Shown here in pieces: positions 14,085 through 24,614 of a DNA stretch of 64,000 nucleotides. The notes under the pieces were generated by a model that ran no database searches, was not told the DNA's origin, and saw nothing but the letters and a program-made list of their open reading frames with translations. The stretch spans positions 15,242,501 to 15,306,500 of the forward strand of contig NC_134120.1 of assembly GCF_040939455.1 (NCBI RefSeq), in the 5' to 3' direction. Origin of the DNA: Microcebus murinus. Taxonomy: Eukaryota; Chordata; Mammalia; Primates; Cheirogaleidae. Numbering within the stretch: the stretch's first letter is position 1; each line of letters starts with the position of its first letter. The translations under genes and the position numbers were made by a program.

Positions 14085-14175
14085 AAAGATGGAGCCATTA
14101 GTGTAATGAACCCCTCCATCACGGAGAATTAACCATTTAACGACCCTTAATGTATTCACTTGTCCTTTGTAAATG
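14085..14175. promoter_or_regulatory. candidate homeodomain-site cluster upstream of RAX
   Basis: CATTAGTGTAATG (14096-14108) is an inverted pair of ATTA/TAAT homeodomain half-sites with a 3-base centre. It is followed by GAATTAACC and CCTTAATG within 50 bases. The block is repeat-free and lies just before the CpG island. Function is inferred from site density only. Confidence 0.3.
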
Positions 14176-15449
14176 TCTTTCTAACACCAATTTAAAGGTG
14201 GAAAATCCGAGGATGTGTGCTTTTCCCTTGCTTATTCCCTCGACTTGTCTCCCGGCCTGGACGTTGAGCTCCCTTTGTTGTCTGACGCCCGCGACGTCGC
14301 CCTCGGCAGCGCTGGGCCCTCGGAGGGGACGCTGGTCTGAATGCGAGAAACGAAAGGTGGAGATAAAGACGCCGCTGCCTTGGAGATCGGCGCGCCACTG
14401 CGATTTTAGGAATGTGGTCCTCTAGGTCCTCGGGCTCTTAGGGAAGCGTTTTAATTCACGTTCCTGGCCAGCAGTTCAGTGAAGGCTGGGCGTCCGCCGC
14501 GGGTCTTGGCTCGGATTTGAGGGGCGCAGGGTTCACGGTGCCACCGCGGGCCGTGAGACACACTCACACTCACAAATCATCCTTCCGCAAGACTGAGTCG
14601 CTCTGGGCCACGGAAGCCTCCAGGGGCCCCAAAGGGAAAGAAACGCAGGCGGATTACACCTGTAACCCTTCGGGAGCGCGAGCCCCCCTCCCCGGGCGAA
14701 GGTCGGTCCCCAGTCGTCCGCGCAGGGTCTTCGCCGCCGCCTGGAGAAGTGCGGGGTGGGGAGCGAGGCGGCGCCGCACATCAGTAAAGGACCGTGTCCT
14801 TCCAGGGCCGTGAGACCGAGAGAGGGACTAACGCCACGCGGGGCTCCTGCGGGGCTAGGGCAGCGGGTCCGACTCGGGCAGCCCAGCCTCCCGCAGGGCG
14901 ATCGGGCACTGGAGGTCACCGGACCTGCGCGCACGAGTGGCCCGTGGCCTCCAGGGGCGGGCGCTGGAGTGAGGGAGGCTGCCCTCAAGTCGGAGGGGAC
15001 AAGGAGGAGCCGTTAAAACAGGTATATACTGACAAACTGTGCGCGACGTCCAGGATTTCGGACCACAGAGGTGAGAGCGGAGTGCGGGGGTGGGGAGGAT
15101 TGGAAGAGGGGGGGAAATTCAAACTGGGAGGAATGAGGACTGCTTCCAACGCCCCAGAGCTGGGGAGCCTTCGCTGGGTCTGGGCGCTTCTAGGGGCGCC
15201 TGGCCAGGGGCAGCCCAGCGGGGAAGTGAGCGAGGGTGTGTGTGCGGGGAGTGGGGGAAAAGCTCGTGGCGGTAGGTGAGTCCCAGGAAGCAGGTGAGTC
15301 TGCGTTAGGGGTAAGCACGAATGGGGGGAGGCAAGCCCAAGGGGAGAGGCGAGCCCTAAGGCGTGGACCCCAGTGAGGCAGGACTGGGGGTAGAGGGCGC
15401 GATCGAGGTCCTGGGTCTGTCAACATCCCAGCGCTGGTCCCTAGAGCGT

Positions 15450-15857
15450 GCTGGTAGTGGTTAAAAGGGATCGAGAGGTGGGAGGGGAATGTTCCGAGAG
15501 CCGCCGGGGGTCACTGGGCGAGGACCCCTGGGCTGGCTGGGGAAAGACCCCGCCCCTCTGTTGGGGGAGGGGCTGGAAGCAGGGCTGGGTCCTCCGCGAG
15601 AGGGGAGGAGCCGGGGGCCAGCGGGCTCCCCGCCTTTAGCGCCCGGAGCCCCAGCCACCCGAGTCCGAACCGCTGACTCCTCCAGGGACCCGGAGCGGAG
15701 CGCTTGCCCACCCCAGCGTGCGCAGCCCGGTCAGGCGTCGCTTGCGAGCTTGACCTAGGCTCGGGCCCCGTCGAGTGCAGGGCGCCACTTGGGAACAGCC
15801 CACTTCGAGCTTCTTCTCTCGGCCTCCAAAGCGCCCTCCCGCCGCCCGGCGCTCCCC
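15450..15857 (+). promoter_or_regulatory. RAX: probable RAX core promoter and 5' UTR
   Basis: GC-rich sequence directly upstream of the RAX start codon. A TTAAAAGG motif at 15460-15467 is the only TATA-like element, and a GC box (CCCCGCCCC) lies near 15549. The transcription start cannot be fixed from sequence; I infer it lies within about 400 bases of the start codon. Confidence 0.4.
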
Positions 15858-16146
15858 ATGCACCTGCCGGGCTGCGCGCCCGCCATGGCCGACGGGAGCT
15901 TCTCGCTCGCCGGCCACATGCTCCGCAGCCCGGGCGCGAGCACCTCGCGGCTGCACAGCATCGAGGCCATCCTGGGCTTCACCAAGGACGACGGGATCCT
16001 AGGCACCTTTCCGGCGGAGCGGGTCTCCCGGGGCGCGAAGGAGCGGGATAGGAGGCTGGGTGCGCGGCCCGCCTGCCCCAAGGCGCCCGGTGGAGGCGCC
16101 GAGCCCTCCCCGCCACCGGCCCCAGCGCCCGCCCCGGAGTACGAAG
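15858..16146 (+). CDS. RAX: RAX retina and anterior neural fold homeobox protein, exon 1
   Basis: RAX is a nuclear paired-like homeodomain transcription factor for eye-field specification, retinal progenitor growth and hypothalamic development. Full CDS: 15858-16146, 16446-16699, 19549-20040, total 1035 bases and 344 residues (human, as I recall, 346). Exon 1 encodes residues 1-96 plus the first base of codon 97. It begins MHLPGCAPAMADGSF and carries the Groucho-binding octapeptide HSIEAILG at residues 33-40. The proline/alanine-rich end precedes a consensus donor GAAG|GTGAGT at 16146/16147. The first ATG (15858) has a weak context (CCCCATGC). A second in-frame ATG at 15885 (Met10) has a strong one (GCCATGG). 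I chose the first because it matches the known protein start. Confidence 0.97.
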
Positions 16147-16445
16147 GTGAGTGCGCACTGGGCTGCTGCCTGGCCCTCTGGGCGCCCAAGTTTAGGAGCT
16201 CTGCAAGAGGGCGCCCCTCACTTAACTTTTCTTAAGGCACCTTGGTGCGGGTTTGGGGGCTGTCCATGGCGGGGGCTTCCAACTTGCATTAGCAAAAAAC
16301 GTAGGGGCCCATAGCAGCCCTCACCACCACCCCGCCCCCACCCCGCCCCCGGCCACCTCAGAGCATGCTGGCCAGCGCCAAGGCGGATTAGGCCACAGGA
16401 TGCTGCGGGGAGTGTCTCTGACCCTTCCCGGCCTTGTCGCCCCAG
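16147..16445 (+). other. RAX: RAX intron 1
   Basis: 299 bases, GC-rich, phase 1, GT...AG (gtgagt ... gtcgccccag). No other element seen. Confidence 0.93.
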
Positions 16446-16699
16446 CCCCTCGCCCCTACTGCCCCAAGGAGCCCGGGGAAGCCCGGCCGAGCCCAGGGCT
16501 GCCCGTTGGGCCAGCCACCAGCGACACAAAGCTGTCGGAGGAGGAGCAGCCCAAGAAAAAGCACCGGAGGAACCGCACGACTTTCACCACGTACCAGCTG
16601 CACGAGCTGGAGCGCGCGTTCGAGAAGTCCCACTACCCCGACGTGTACAGCCGCGAGGAGCTGGCTGGCAAGGTCAACCTACCGGAGGTCCGGGTCCAG
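16446..16699 (+). CDS. RAX: RAX exon 2, linker and most of the homeodomain
   Basis: 254 bases, residues 97-181. Begins with [18 protein letters not shown] after splicing, then an acidic/basic stretch ([13 protein letters not shown], a likely nuclear-localisation segment). The homeodomain starts at His136: [19 protein letters not shown], helix 1; [16 protein letters not shown], helix 2; LPEVRVQ, start of helix 3. The exon ends after homeodomain residue Gln46 at CAG|GTAAAG. Interrupting helix 3 between residues 46 and 47 is the classic intron site of paired-class homeobox genes. All canonical core residues (Leu16, Phe20) are present, so DNA binding should be intact. Confidence 0.97.
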
Positions 16700-19548
16700 G
16701 TAAAGCGCCCAGAGGAGGGACGGGGAACCGGGAGGGCCTGAGGCCCAAACTGCAGCCAGTGCTCCCCCAAATTCCCGGGCGTCCACGCATTTATTATGGT
16801 ACTTCCTTTACTTGGCACGCTCCGAGCCCCAAAGGAGCGTCACAGACCTTCGATGTCCCCCATGCACCACCCTTCAGGCTGTTTGTTCCAGTGAGTAGCA
16901 TCATTTGTCCTTTGGGGCGGCATCCTCTTCTAAACTAAAAAGTGGAGTTGGGAATGGCTTGCGAGATGACCTGGTGGCAGTTCCTAAGATGCGGCCAGGA
17001 TGGGGCTTGGGGGAGGGTGCTGAGTGGAAAGAGAGCATGGGCAGCGGCTGGGGGCAACCACATTGGGGCCCCAAATGCCGCCCTCGTCACTAGCTGCGCA
17101 CACTGTGTTCAGGACGAAAACCCCGTCTCCTTGCGAGGGGCCTGGGTACCTCGCCGTTGAAACTTTTGGTGGATTTGTTTAAGAGACTGACTTTTCCTTC
17201 TCTGGTGCACATCCAACCAAACTTCGCGCTGCAGAGGCCTTTTCTTTTTTATCGTAAAGGGGTTTTCGCTTTAATTAAAGCTGAATTATCTTTAATCCCT
17301 GATCATTAAAATATTTGAAAGCCTTAAATATTTGCTAGTCATCTGTGAAAAATCTGGGAGGATTTCCAAATTGGGAAAGTTTACAGAGGCCTGAAGGAGA
17401 GACATTGGGAACAAATTTCACTGCATGTGAAAGGCAGTGGGACTAAGATGGGATTTTTGTGTGTGTGTAATAGGTTAGATTTCCAGAAAACGAGGATACT
17501 CAGGTGTTTGGGGCCTTTTAGCCATGTCTTAAAAGTAAAAGGGGAGAAGCTCCTGCCGTTTGTCTTTTCTGTTTAGTTTAGGGGTTGAAAGTAATGAGTA
17601 AAAGTTATGGTTTTGAAAAATAGTTGCCTAATTTGACTCAGGACCTAGCAGGGACAGTACAGTTTCTCCTAATTTGGGGCAGTAAAGCTGCAGTGATTTC
17701 ATTGAAGGGGTGGAAATTTTAGCGCCTGCTTTCAAGGGAGGAAGGGTGCAGTAGGGAGAGAGAAAGATAAAGAGGAGAGGCAAAGCCTCCCAGGGCCCTA
17801 CAGAATCCAGGCAAAGCAGACACCCTTCATACTGAACCCACCCTCTTTACTCGTTCAGCTGTTTTGGCTTCTCCTCTAAGTTGTGAGGTTCTTGAGAACA
17901 GTGTCCGTGACTTCTCTGTGACCACAGGGCCAGCACAGCACCCAGCCTATGGCTGTTCTTAACACATGACTATGATGTAATCAGATGATGGGGCTATGAG
18001 GCAGGGTCTCCTCCCATGTTGAGGACAGCAGTAGATCCCTGTAATAGACTGTCCCAATCCTTAGGTGTGAGACGCTGGATCCTGGATCTGAAGGCTATAG
18101 CTGATGGGGAGGGTGGGAGCCCGTGGTTGGAGTAGAACAGGCAGGGAAGCCGAGGAGGCAGTAGGACCAGAGCCCTTCCCACGCCAGTGTTGCTCTTTTC
18201 ACTGTTGTTGGCAAATATCTAATACTTATGGGAGACTCAGGGCCTTAGATATGCAGATGAACATATCTTGTGAAGGGACGGGGTGCTTACATTTTTGGTG
18301 TTTCTCTTTTTCTCCCAAATTCCAGCCCCTCCCACACTTGCCCTGCTCTGCTCAGGTGCTAGGGTGCTGTTTTCCCTAGGAGCTCTCCCCCTGCCCCGCC
18401 TCCATTATTGGCTCAAAACTGCTTTCTCCCCTCTGAGGTTGCAACTGGTTTCCCCACTTCCCTTCATAATATAGCACTGATGCCACTAGTCTCACCAACC
18501 TTCTTTTGTATTCTCCACCAAACTAACTTGGTTCTCTCTGTTCTGCTTGCGAGGGTGGAACTTGGTGGTGAAACATTAATCACACCCTTTCTGGTGCTTT
18601 TATCAAATCAGTAATGAAGGTTCATTGGAAGAAATCAGACTTGAAATCACTCTTGGCAAGGACTTTCTATATGTAAAGAAGAAGAAGAAGAAAACTTGTC
18701 ATTGAGCTAGTAACATGCGAGGGTAATGTCAAAACTAACTCCGTAAAGTAAAAGTAGATCTAATAAACTTGAACAATTGTAATCTTTGAAAGTCATTTAT
18801 AAGAAATATTGGAAATACTAAACAGATATCAGTGAAATAAAAATCTTATTAAAGCAGCAATTCAAATATGCTTGGGGTAAAATAAGCCCACTCGTTCTAC
18901 CTTGCTATCCATAACCAGTAATCCGTGTAAATAGCTGTATTTTAACATCCAACTCTGCAAGTTACTCTACTTAGCAGTATTTATTTATACCTCTGTTTAT
19001 AATAAAGATAAAGGCTAGGTAAAGCACATAAAGTCTGAGACCAGAAGCAGCGTTCAAGAGCTATTCAATGCAGACAGAAAGCAAAGTCTAAACGGAGTGT
19101 CAGGAGGGCTGCCAACTAACAGGTCATAGAAATTTGATGAGATCTGGTTGCAAAGTCCTACGGTCCAATTGCAGAGTTAAATTCACTTTTTTTCTGAGCA
19201 CCTGCTCTGTACCAGGAGTTGGAAACAGATACAACCACAGCCAGGGGTGAGATAAACAGAGAAAAGGGTGAGAATGCCACGGAGGACTAGGATAGGACAA
19301 AGAGATTCAGAGGAGGCAAGAAAAAAAAAAGGAGGGGGGGTAGCGACAAAAAGCAAAAAACAGGATGGAAAAGAAAGAATTCAAGGGTGGAAGGAAGATT
19401 GGCAGCTCTGTTCGGTAGGTGCAGAATAGTCGAGCCTCGGTTTATTTGGGGGGTGGGGGAGTCAAGCCAGCCGGGCTGCGCTGGAGCAGGACGGTGACGT
19501 GACCCAAGCCTCCGCTGCTGCCCGACGCCGCTCTGCTCCCTCCTGCAG
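16700..19548 (+). other. RAX: RAX intron 2
   Basis: 2849 bases, phase 0, donor GTAAAG, acceptor CTCCCTCCTGCAG. No interspersed repeat is apparent, which is notable in this repeat-rich window. It holds an AT-rich block with homeodomain sites near 17262-17330 (separate entry) and a polyG/polyA stretch near 19320-19345. Confidence 0.9.
17262..17330. promoter_or_regulatory. candidate intronic RAX enhancer
   Basis: The perfect 12-base palindrome CTTTAATTAAAG (17269-17280) contains a TAATTA homeodomain site. It is followed by TAATCC (17293-17298, OTX/CRX-type) and TGATCATTAAAA (17300-17311). Dense retina-type homeodomain motifs in a repeat-free RAX intron make autoregulation or OTX input plausible, but this is inference. 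Confidence 0.35.
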
Positions 19549-20040
19549 GTGTGGTTCCAGAACCGACGGGCCAAGTGGCGGCGGCAGGAGAAGCTGGAAG
19601 TGTCCTCCATGAAGCTACAGGACTCGCCCCTCCTCTCCTTCAGCTGCTCCCCACCCTCGACGACTCTGGCGCCCCTCGGGGCTGGCCCGGGCAGTGGCGG
19701 CGGGCCGGCGGGGGGTGCGCTGCCGCTCGAGTCGTGGCTCGGGCCGCCGCTGCCGGGCGGGGGCGCCACGGCGCTGCAGAGCCTGCCGGGCTTCGGGCCG
19801 CCGGCGCAGAGCCTGCCCGCCAGCTACACGCCGCCGCCGCCGCCCTTCCTGAACTCCCCGCCGCTGGGCCCCGGCCTGCAGCCTCTCGGGCCGCCGCCGC
19901 CCGCCTACCCGTGCGGGCCCGGCTTCGGGGACAAGTTCCCGCTGGACGAGGCGGACCCGCGCAATAGCAGCATCGCGGCGCTGCGCCTGAAAGCCAAGGA
20001 GCACATCCAGGCCATCGGGAAGCCGTGGCAGGCCCTCTAG
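19549..20040 (+). CDS. RAX: RAX exon 3, homeodomain recognition helix, OAR motif, stop
   Basis: 492 bases, residues 182-344 and TAG at 20038-20040. It opens with VWFQNRRAKWRRQEK, the recognition helix; Gln at homeodomain position 50 gives paired-class TAAT-type specificity, and WFQN with Asn51 is intact. A Gly/Pro/Ala-rich activation region follows, with a PPPPPF tract two prolines shorter than the human one I recall. The C-terminus has the OAR/paired-tail motif NSSIAALRLKAKEH (residues 320-333) and ends GKPWQAL. No frameshift or premature stop. Acceptor TCCTGCAG|GTG at 19548/19549. An upstream in-phase reading of the intron end is not part of the protein. Confidence 0.97.
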   Translation: MWFQNRRAKWRRQEKLEVSSMKLQDSPLLSFSCSPPSTTLAPLGAGPGSGGGPAGGALPLESWLGPPLPGGGATALQSLPGFGPPAQSLPASYTPPPPPFLNSPPLGPGLQPLGPPPPAYPCGPGFGDKFPLDEADPRNSSIAALRLKAKEHIQAIGKPWQAL

Positions 20041-20475
20041 GGGCGCTGGGGAACGTCCTGGGAGCCGACCCGGGCCGCGCGCGTCGTACCCTCGCCCTCG
20101 CTCCCGGGGCCCCCCACGCGGCCACTCTCTTCCCGTCCCGCCTGCAAGCCGCGGCCAGGCCTCCGTCAGGGACGCGCACCTGTGCCTGTCGCACGAGGGG
20201 GAAGGCCAACCCTCAGGCCTGCGGAGGCTCCTGGCCACCCCACTGTCCCCTCAGCCACCAGCCCCGCAGCTGGCGGGGAAGCGGCTCCCGGCTCCGGCTG
20301 GCCGCGCCGCTCCCATCCCCGCGGGCGCTGGGGCCAAAGCGGCCAAAGCTCCTGAACTTGACCGTTCCCAGGCGGCTTGGAGCCCCCAGCTAACAATAAC
20401 AAGGCGGAAGGAGACGCGGAAAAATAGAATTTGAGGAACTTTTGTATAAGTAGTTTCAAAGTATTTCAAAGGAGA

Positions 20476-20481
20476 ATTAAA
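20476..20481 (+). terminator. RAX: candidate proximal RAX polyadenylation signal ATTAAA
   Basis: Common variant signal 436 bases after the stop codon, followed by a T/G-rich stretch (GATTTGTTTGTTTTGGTTTT), the expected downstream element. Confidence 0.5.
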
Positions 20482-21443
20482 AGATTTGTTTGTTTTGGTT
20501 TTGACCCTGTTTAAGCGCGCCCCGACGGGGCGGGGAGCGGGGGATGGCGGGGGGTGGATGTGGGGGCGCGGCGATGGACTGGCTGGGTCAGGAAAAGCAA
20601 GCGGAGGACTGCGCAAACTCGGGGCTCCCTCGTGCAAATTCTGGGGAGACTTTGCTGCAGCAGAGAATCGTCCCCATGCGGGACGCTGCAGCCCCTGGAC
20701 CAGAGGCGCCCTTCCCTAGCGAGTGCGGGCGCCTGCGTGTGGGGTCCCGGGTGTGTGGGGCCCTGAGGCTCAGCTGCTGGCGCCTTCCCAGTTCCGGTCC
20801 CCTGATAGCCCAGTGGCGATTGCTACTTGGAAGTATTGACCCCACACCACCTTCCACAGGGCTAGGGCGGAGTGTCCCCGCTCCCCTCTTTCCAGGCCGC
20901 CCAGGCCCAAGGGCTGGGTGGCAGTCCCTGCCACCCAGGGCTGATGACATTAGTCCTACAAGAACTGAGACAGACTCTTTTCCTTTTTGTAGCTTCAAGT
21001 CTCTCCCCGCCCCCCCAGCTCTCTCCGCACCCCCCAACCCAGAGTTCTGTTCAGCGCGCGTCCCGTTAGCGGCCGCGCTCGGCGACGGCGTCCTGGACGG
21101 CTGTGTGCCGCCCATCCCGACCCGCGGGTCGTGGACAGTATCGTCGGTTCTTTGACGCCGGTTCTAGGACGAGGAAAAAATCCCGAAGCCCCTGACGGCT
21201 TCAGAAGCTCGCGGGGTCCCGCGGCGTCCCAGAGCATCCAGGCCCCGCGCCTGAGTGGCCGCGGTGCTCCCCGCTGACCCTGGAGCTGAGCCACCGCAAG
21301 CACAACCTGGGTTCCCGGCGCACAGGTGGGGGCGGGGGGCGGAAGGGGGGCTTCCTATGCGCCCGGAGCCTTAGCGTCAGCCGGCTACTGTCTGTCGGTC
21401 CTTAGCATATTAGTGAAGCTCCTCAGTCCCTTTTCCTCATCGA

Positions 21444-21485
21444 AATAAACCCTATTTTGCTCGAAGGTGGGAAACGTGCAATAAA
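21444..21485 (+). terminator. RAX: candidate distal RAX polyadenylation signals (two AATAAA)
   Basis: Canonical AATAAA at 21444-21449 and again at 21480-21485, 36 bases apart, just where the CpG-rich 3' region ends. Confidence 0.4.
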
Positions 21486-21499
21486 ATAATCTGTAAAGG

Positions 21500-23189
21500 C
21501 TTTGTGTAAACTATCAACGACCTGGCAGAGGCAATAGGTATTGTAATCCCGGTTACTCCGTGAAACAGTCCCTGGCTGCTCACCAGTTCCGAAACCTACT
21601 TGGGTAAAGCGCGACTTCCCCAGGGCTGAGGGTACAGGAAGTCGTGGCAGGACCCAGTTCTGGCCCCGCCGGTCCCAAGAGGCTCTGGCTTCACTAGGGC
21701 TGTGTGTCCCTAGACCTCCATCTGGTTTCCTCCACACAGTAGGCTGGTCAGTAAGGATTTACTAAATAGGTTATTTGCCCCAAGAGGTGGGGAGTAACAT
21801 CTGCACCTTCCCCCACAAGGATGTCTCCGTTGAGAAATGGATGGAGTAGCCCAAGTGATATCACCACCTGGCCAGAAAAATATAAGCAAACACAGGACAA
21901 ATATTTATGTACATTTGTTTCCATTTGGCCTACCTTCCATTTCATTCTTTAAAGCCCTTGTTTTAATAGGGATGATTCATTCGGAGAATCCCAACTTCAC
22001 TAGCCCCGCAGTGAGTACCACTCCTGCTCCGCCCTCCTGCCTGCCACAGTCCTGGGGCCATCGGCATCTTCTTCACTTCCCTTAGATCATTGCCACGATT
22101 ATTCATTTTGTCTCCTCTCTGCTGTTTTTCTATTCTTCTTTACGTGGTTTTCCTGCCACTCCCCCTTCCTCTTCTACTATTTAGTTTTGTCTGAGAATGG
22201 ATGTTCTTCTTAACCGTCTCTCTAGGCACCAACAGAGTGAGCCACACTCAAGTTTCAAACACAAGTCCTTGGAAAATGATCATAAAAATACTAATAGCTA
22301 ATGATCATTGAAGGCTTGCTATGTACCAGCACTCTTCTAAGGTTTTACATCTACTGACTCAGTTAAGCCTGACAACAATTTCACCAGGAAGATACAATTA
22401 GCCCCATTTCATAAATGGAAAAACAGGAAAGAGAGGCTACCCCAGTTTATACTGATTCTAAGTGTTGGACCTGAAACGACCAGAAGTGGCGGTCAGTTTC
22501 ACCGTAATAGTGCATGTGTCAGGGAACCTTGCTGAGTAAGTGCTCCTTATTTCAACCCCAAAGAACAGCTCATTAGGCTATATTGGTAACTGAGATCCTG
22601 AAGGGTGGGTGCTAGCGGCCCTGGGCCTCTTGGGGAGGTCTGGACACAGCCCCAGCCCCAGGGAACCCCCTCTCCCTCCTTCTCCCCCACAGGGCAGCTG
22701 TAAGAATGGGAGATTCATTGCCAGCTCCAGGAGTAGGGGTGCAGGTGGAGCTGGGATCCAGGACTTAACTCAAGCTGGAGGTGAAAGCATCTTGTAATAA
22801 AGATCATTAAGCCCCAGAAGACTCTGAAACACCTGGGGCCGCTGCGCAAGCTCATAGCTACAGAAAACGCTTTGCAGAGGCGCAGGCCAAGATAGGGGCA
22901 CGGGCTCCGGAAAACTAGACTGCTCGCTCCGGTTTAAGGCGGATTTGAGTCTTTCAGGAACCCCTCGGAAAAGGTAAGCCTGCATCGCTTTCCCAACAAT
23001 CACTTTCAGTGGTTCTTGAATCTTCCATAATGAAGCTACAGGTCTGGTTCAGGCAACGCCAGTGATGTCCACCAAAGAGAAACAAGAAACCACTTGGTCA
23101 CGAGGTTCGGAAAGGAAAAGCCTCTGCTGTTCCAAGCAGAGGCCTAGATCGAGGCAGGCCTTGATTTCGGCCAACTGGCTACAGCCACT
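21500..23189. other. intergenic, one MIR/L2-type fragment
   Basis: An ancient SINE/LINE-type fragment at about 22280-22450 ('gcttgctatgtaccagcact ... gcctgacaacaatttcacca'). Otherwise unique sequence; no gene seen. A short perfect hairpin (9-base stem GCCTCTGCT, 6-base loop) lies at 23120-23143. Confidence 0.5.
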
Positions 23190-24330
23190 CTAAGAGGGCG
23201 GCCTAGGAGCCCCTCCCTCCTCGCGCCCCCCCCCAGGTGACGTCTGCTCTGCGGGGCTTTCGGAGCCACGCAGGTGGATCAGCAGATCTGATCCTCTCCG
23301 ACTCTCGGAACCCCGGTTAGGCGGGGCCTGGGCGGGGCTCTCTGATCGCGGGGGCGGGGCGAGAAAGGACGCGTCGGATTGGACCGCGCCGAGAGGAGGG
23401 CGGAGTCAGGCAGGCGCGGGCGGGGCGCGGACTGCAGCGTGCGCCGCCTGGACCCTCCGCTGCCCCAGAGCGCCAGAGCCCAGCGGAGCGCACGTCCCCT
23501 CGCTACCCTGGCCACCATCAGCCCCCTCTACCGTGCTTGGGGTGTTTTAAGTTTTTCCTTTGTTCTCTTCCTGGAAGAATCTCTTTCGGCGCGCGAGTGC
23601 AGCGTGTCCACACTGCGGGCCGCGGCTCCCGGCTTCTGTCGGCGATACCCGCTGCCCAGTTTCTCTCCTGCGTGGATGCCTGGGACTGCGGGCTTGGTCT
23701 CTCCCTGTGCCTGTCTCAGAGCCACGGGGTCCAGGCAGCAGCGGCAGGACCGCGGAGGCCCCCTCGCTGCGTGTGCTGGGGTTCCGCGCTGCGGCCCTGG
23801 GCCGGTCCATCCCTCGCGCGCTTCCCGCTTTGTGAGACCGGTTCTGTCCCCCGCGAGCCCCAGCTTCCACCTGCGCTGCCCAGGAGGGCGATTGGGGCTG
23901 GTGTGGGTGGGACAGAAAGGGGACCGGGAGAGACCCCGCGGGAGGGGCAGGCGACTGAACTGGGACGGCTCTGCTGTGTTTATCTTAAGCGTGCATTAAA
24001 TATATGAGGAGGTGGGAAATGTCAAACGTGGGATGACAATCCTTGCCGTTCCCCCACCTGTTAATCTAGACGGAGTATGGTGAGCGGACAGAGGGAGTGC
24101 CAGTCCCTCCTCTCTCCGTCAAATTCACGGGTAAATCGGGTAAGTCTCTACCTGGACCCACCGACCGACCGAGCCTACCTGCAGGAGGCGGGGGCGGGGA
24201 CAGCCCAGGACCCCCGACTGAGCTTCCCAAGAGCCCGCGCTCTTCCCGCGGGCAGCGTACAGGGAGCACAGCCGCGGTGCGGACCCAGGAGCCCTGGTGG
24301 CTTTAACACTTGATGTGACGCTCGCCCCAC
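23190..24330. promoter_or_regulatory. orphan CpG island with GC boxes and inverted CCAAT
   Basis: A compact CpG island about 3.2 kb downstream of the RAX stop. GC boxes occur at 23320-23328, 23330-23337, 23350-23360 and 23418-23426. An inverted CCAAT box (ATTGG) lies at 23378-23382. This is the architecture of a TATA-less, possibly bidirectional promoter. A strong splice donor CGG|GTAAGT sits at 24139/24140 on the + strand. No recognisable protein starts here. The 206- and 156-residue + frames are Arg/Pro/Ala-rich and without homology that I know, so a non-coding RNA promoter is the best reading. Confidence 0.55.
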
Positions 24331-24459
24331 CCACCCCCTGCCCCCCCGCCACCTCCCACCACAGACCCCTAACCCCACTCCCTGCCTCTCAGTCCGCGTC
24401 TCCAGCTCTGTTCTAAGGGCTCTTTATCACCAATAGATTTTGCAGATTTTCATTTTATT

Positions 24460-24614
24460 TTTCGAGACCGAGTCCCTCTGTGTTGCCTGGGTTAGCGTGC
24501 ACTGATGTGGTCATAGCTCACTGCAACCCCAACGCTTGGGCTCCAGTGGTCCTCCTGCCTCAGCCTCCCAAAGTGCTGGGATTACAGGTAGGCGTGAGCC
24601 ACCACGCCCGGCTT
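24460..24614 (-). mobile_element. Alu-related fragment (deleted or monomeric), reverse orientation
   Basis: T-rich start, 'gagaccgagtccctctgtgt', 'ctcctgcctcagcctcccaa' and 'gtgctgggattacaggtagg', but with the central part missing: one monomer length. Confidence 0.8.

Larger units (their letters stand above)
14270..16760. promoter_or_regulatory. CpG island over the RAX promoter, exon 1 and exon 2
   Basis: Base composition switches abruptly to GC-rich, CpG-dense sequence at about 14270 and drops again after exon 2. CpG is frequent (for example GACGCCCGCGACGTCGCC near 14284). Such islands mark promoters of developmental genes. The long overlapping frames on both strands between 14.2 and 15.9 kb are a by-product of high GC, not genes. 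Confidence 0.85.
19450..21330. promoter_or_regulatory. CpG-dense block over RAX exon 3 and downstream
   Basis: CpG-rich from the intron 2 acceptor through exon 3 and about 1.3 kb beyond the stop codon. Explains several 100-200 residue open frames on both strands. Homopolymeric Ala/Pro/Arg content and absence of splice or start context argue against them being genes. Confidence 0.75.
20041..21500 (+). other. RAX: RAX 3' UTR and downstream flank
   Basis: Contains a proximal ATTAAA (20476-20481) and two distal AATAAA signals (21444-21449 and 21480-21485). Where the transcript ends cannot be decided from sequence. The distal pair would give a 3' UTR of about 1.4 kb. Confidence 0.45.

Noticed and set aside
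19615..20238. 207- and 189-codon frames antisense to RAX exon 3
   Set aside because: Shadows of a GC-rich coding exon; Arg/Ala-rich without recognisable features.
23379..23999. 206-codon + frame in the orphan CpG island
   Set aside because: Arg/Pro/Ser-rich, no known domain, ATG in a promoter-like context; more likely a non-coding first exon.
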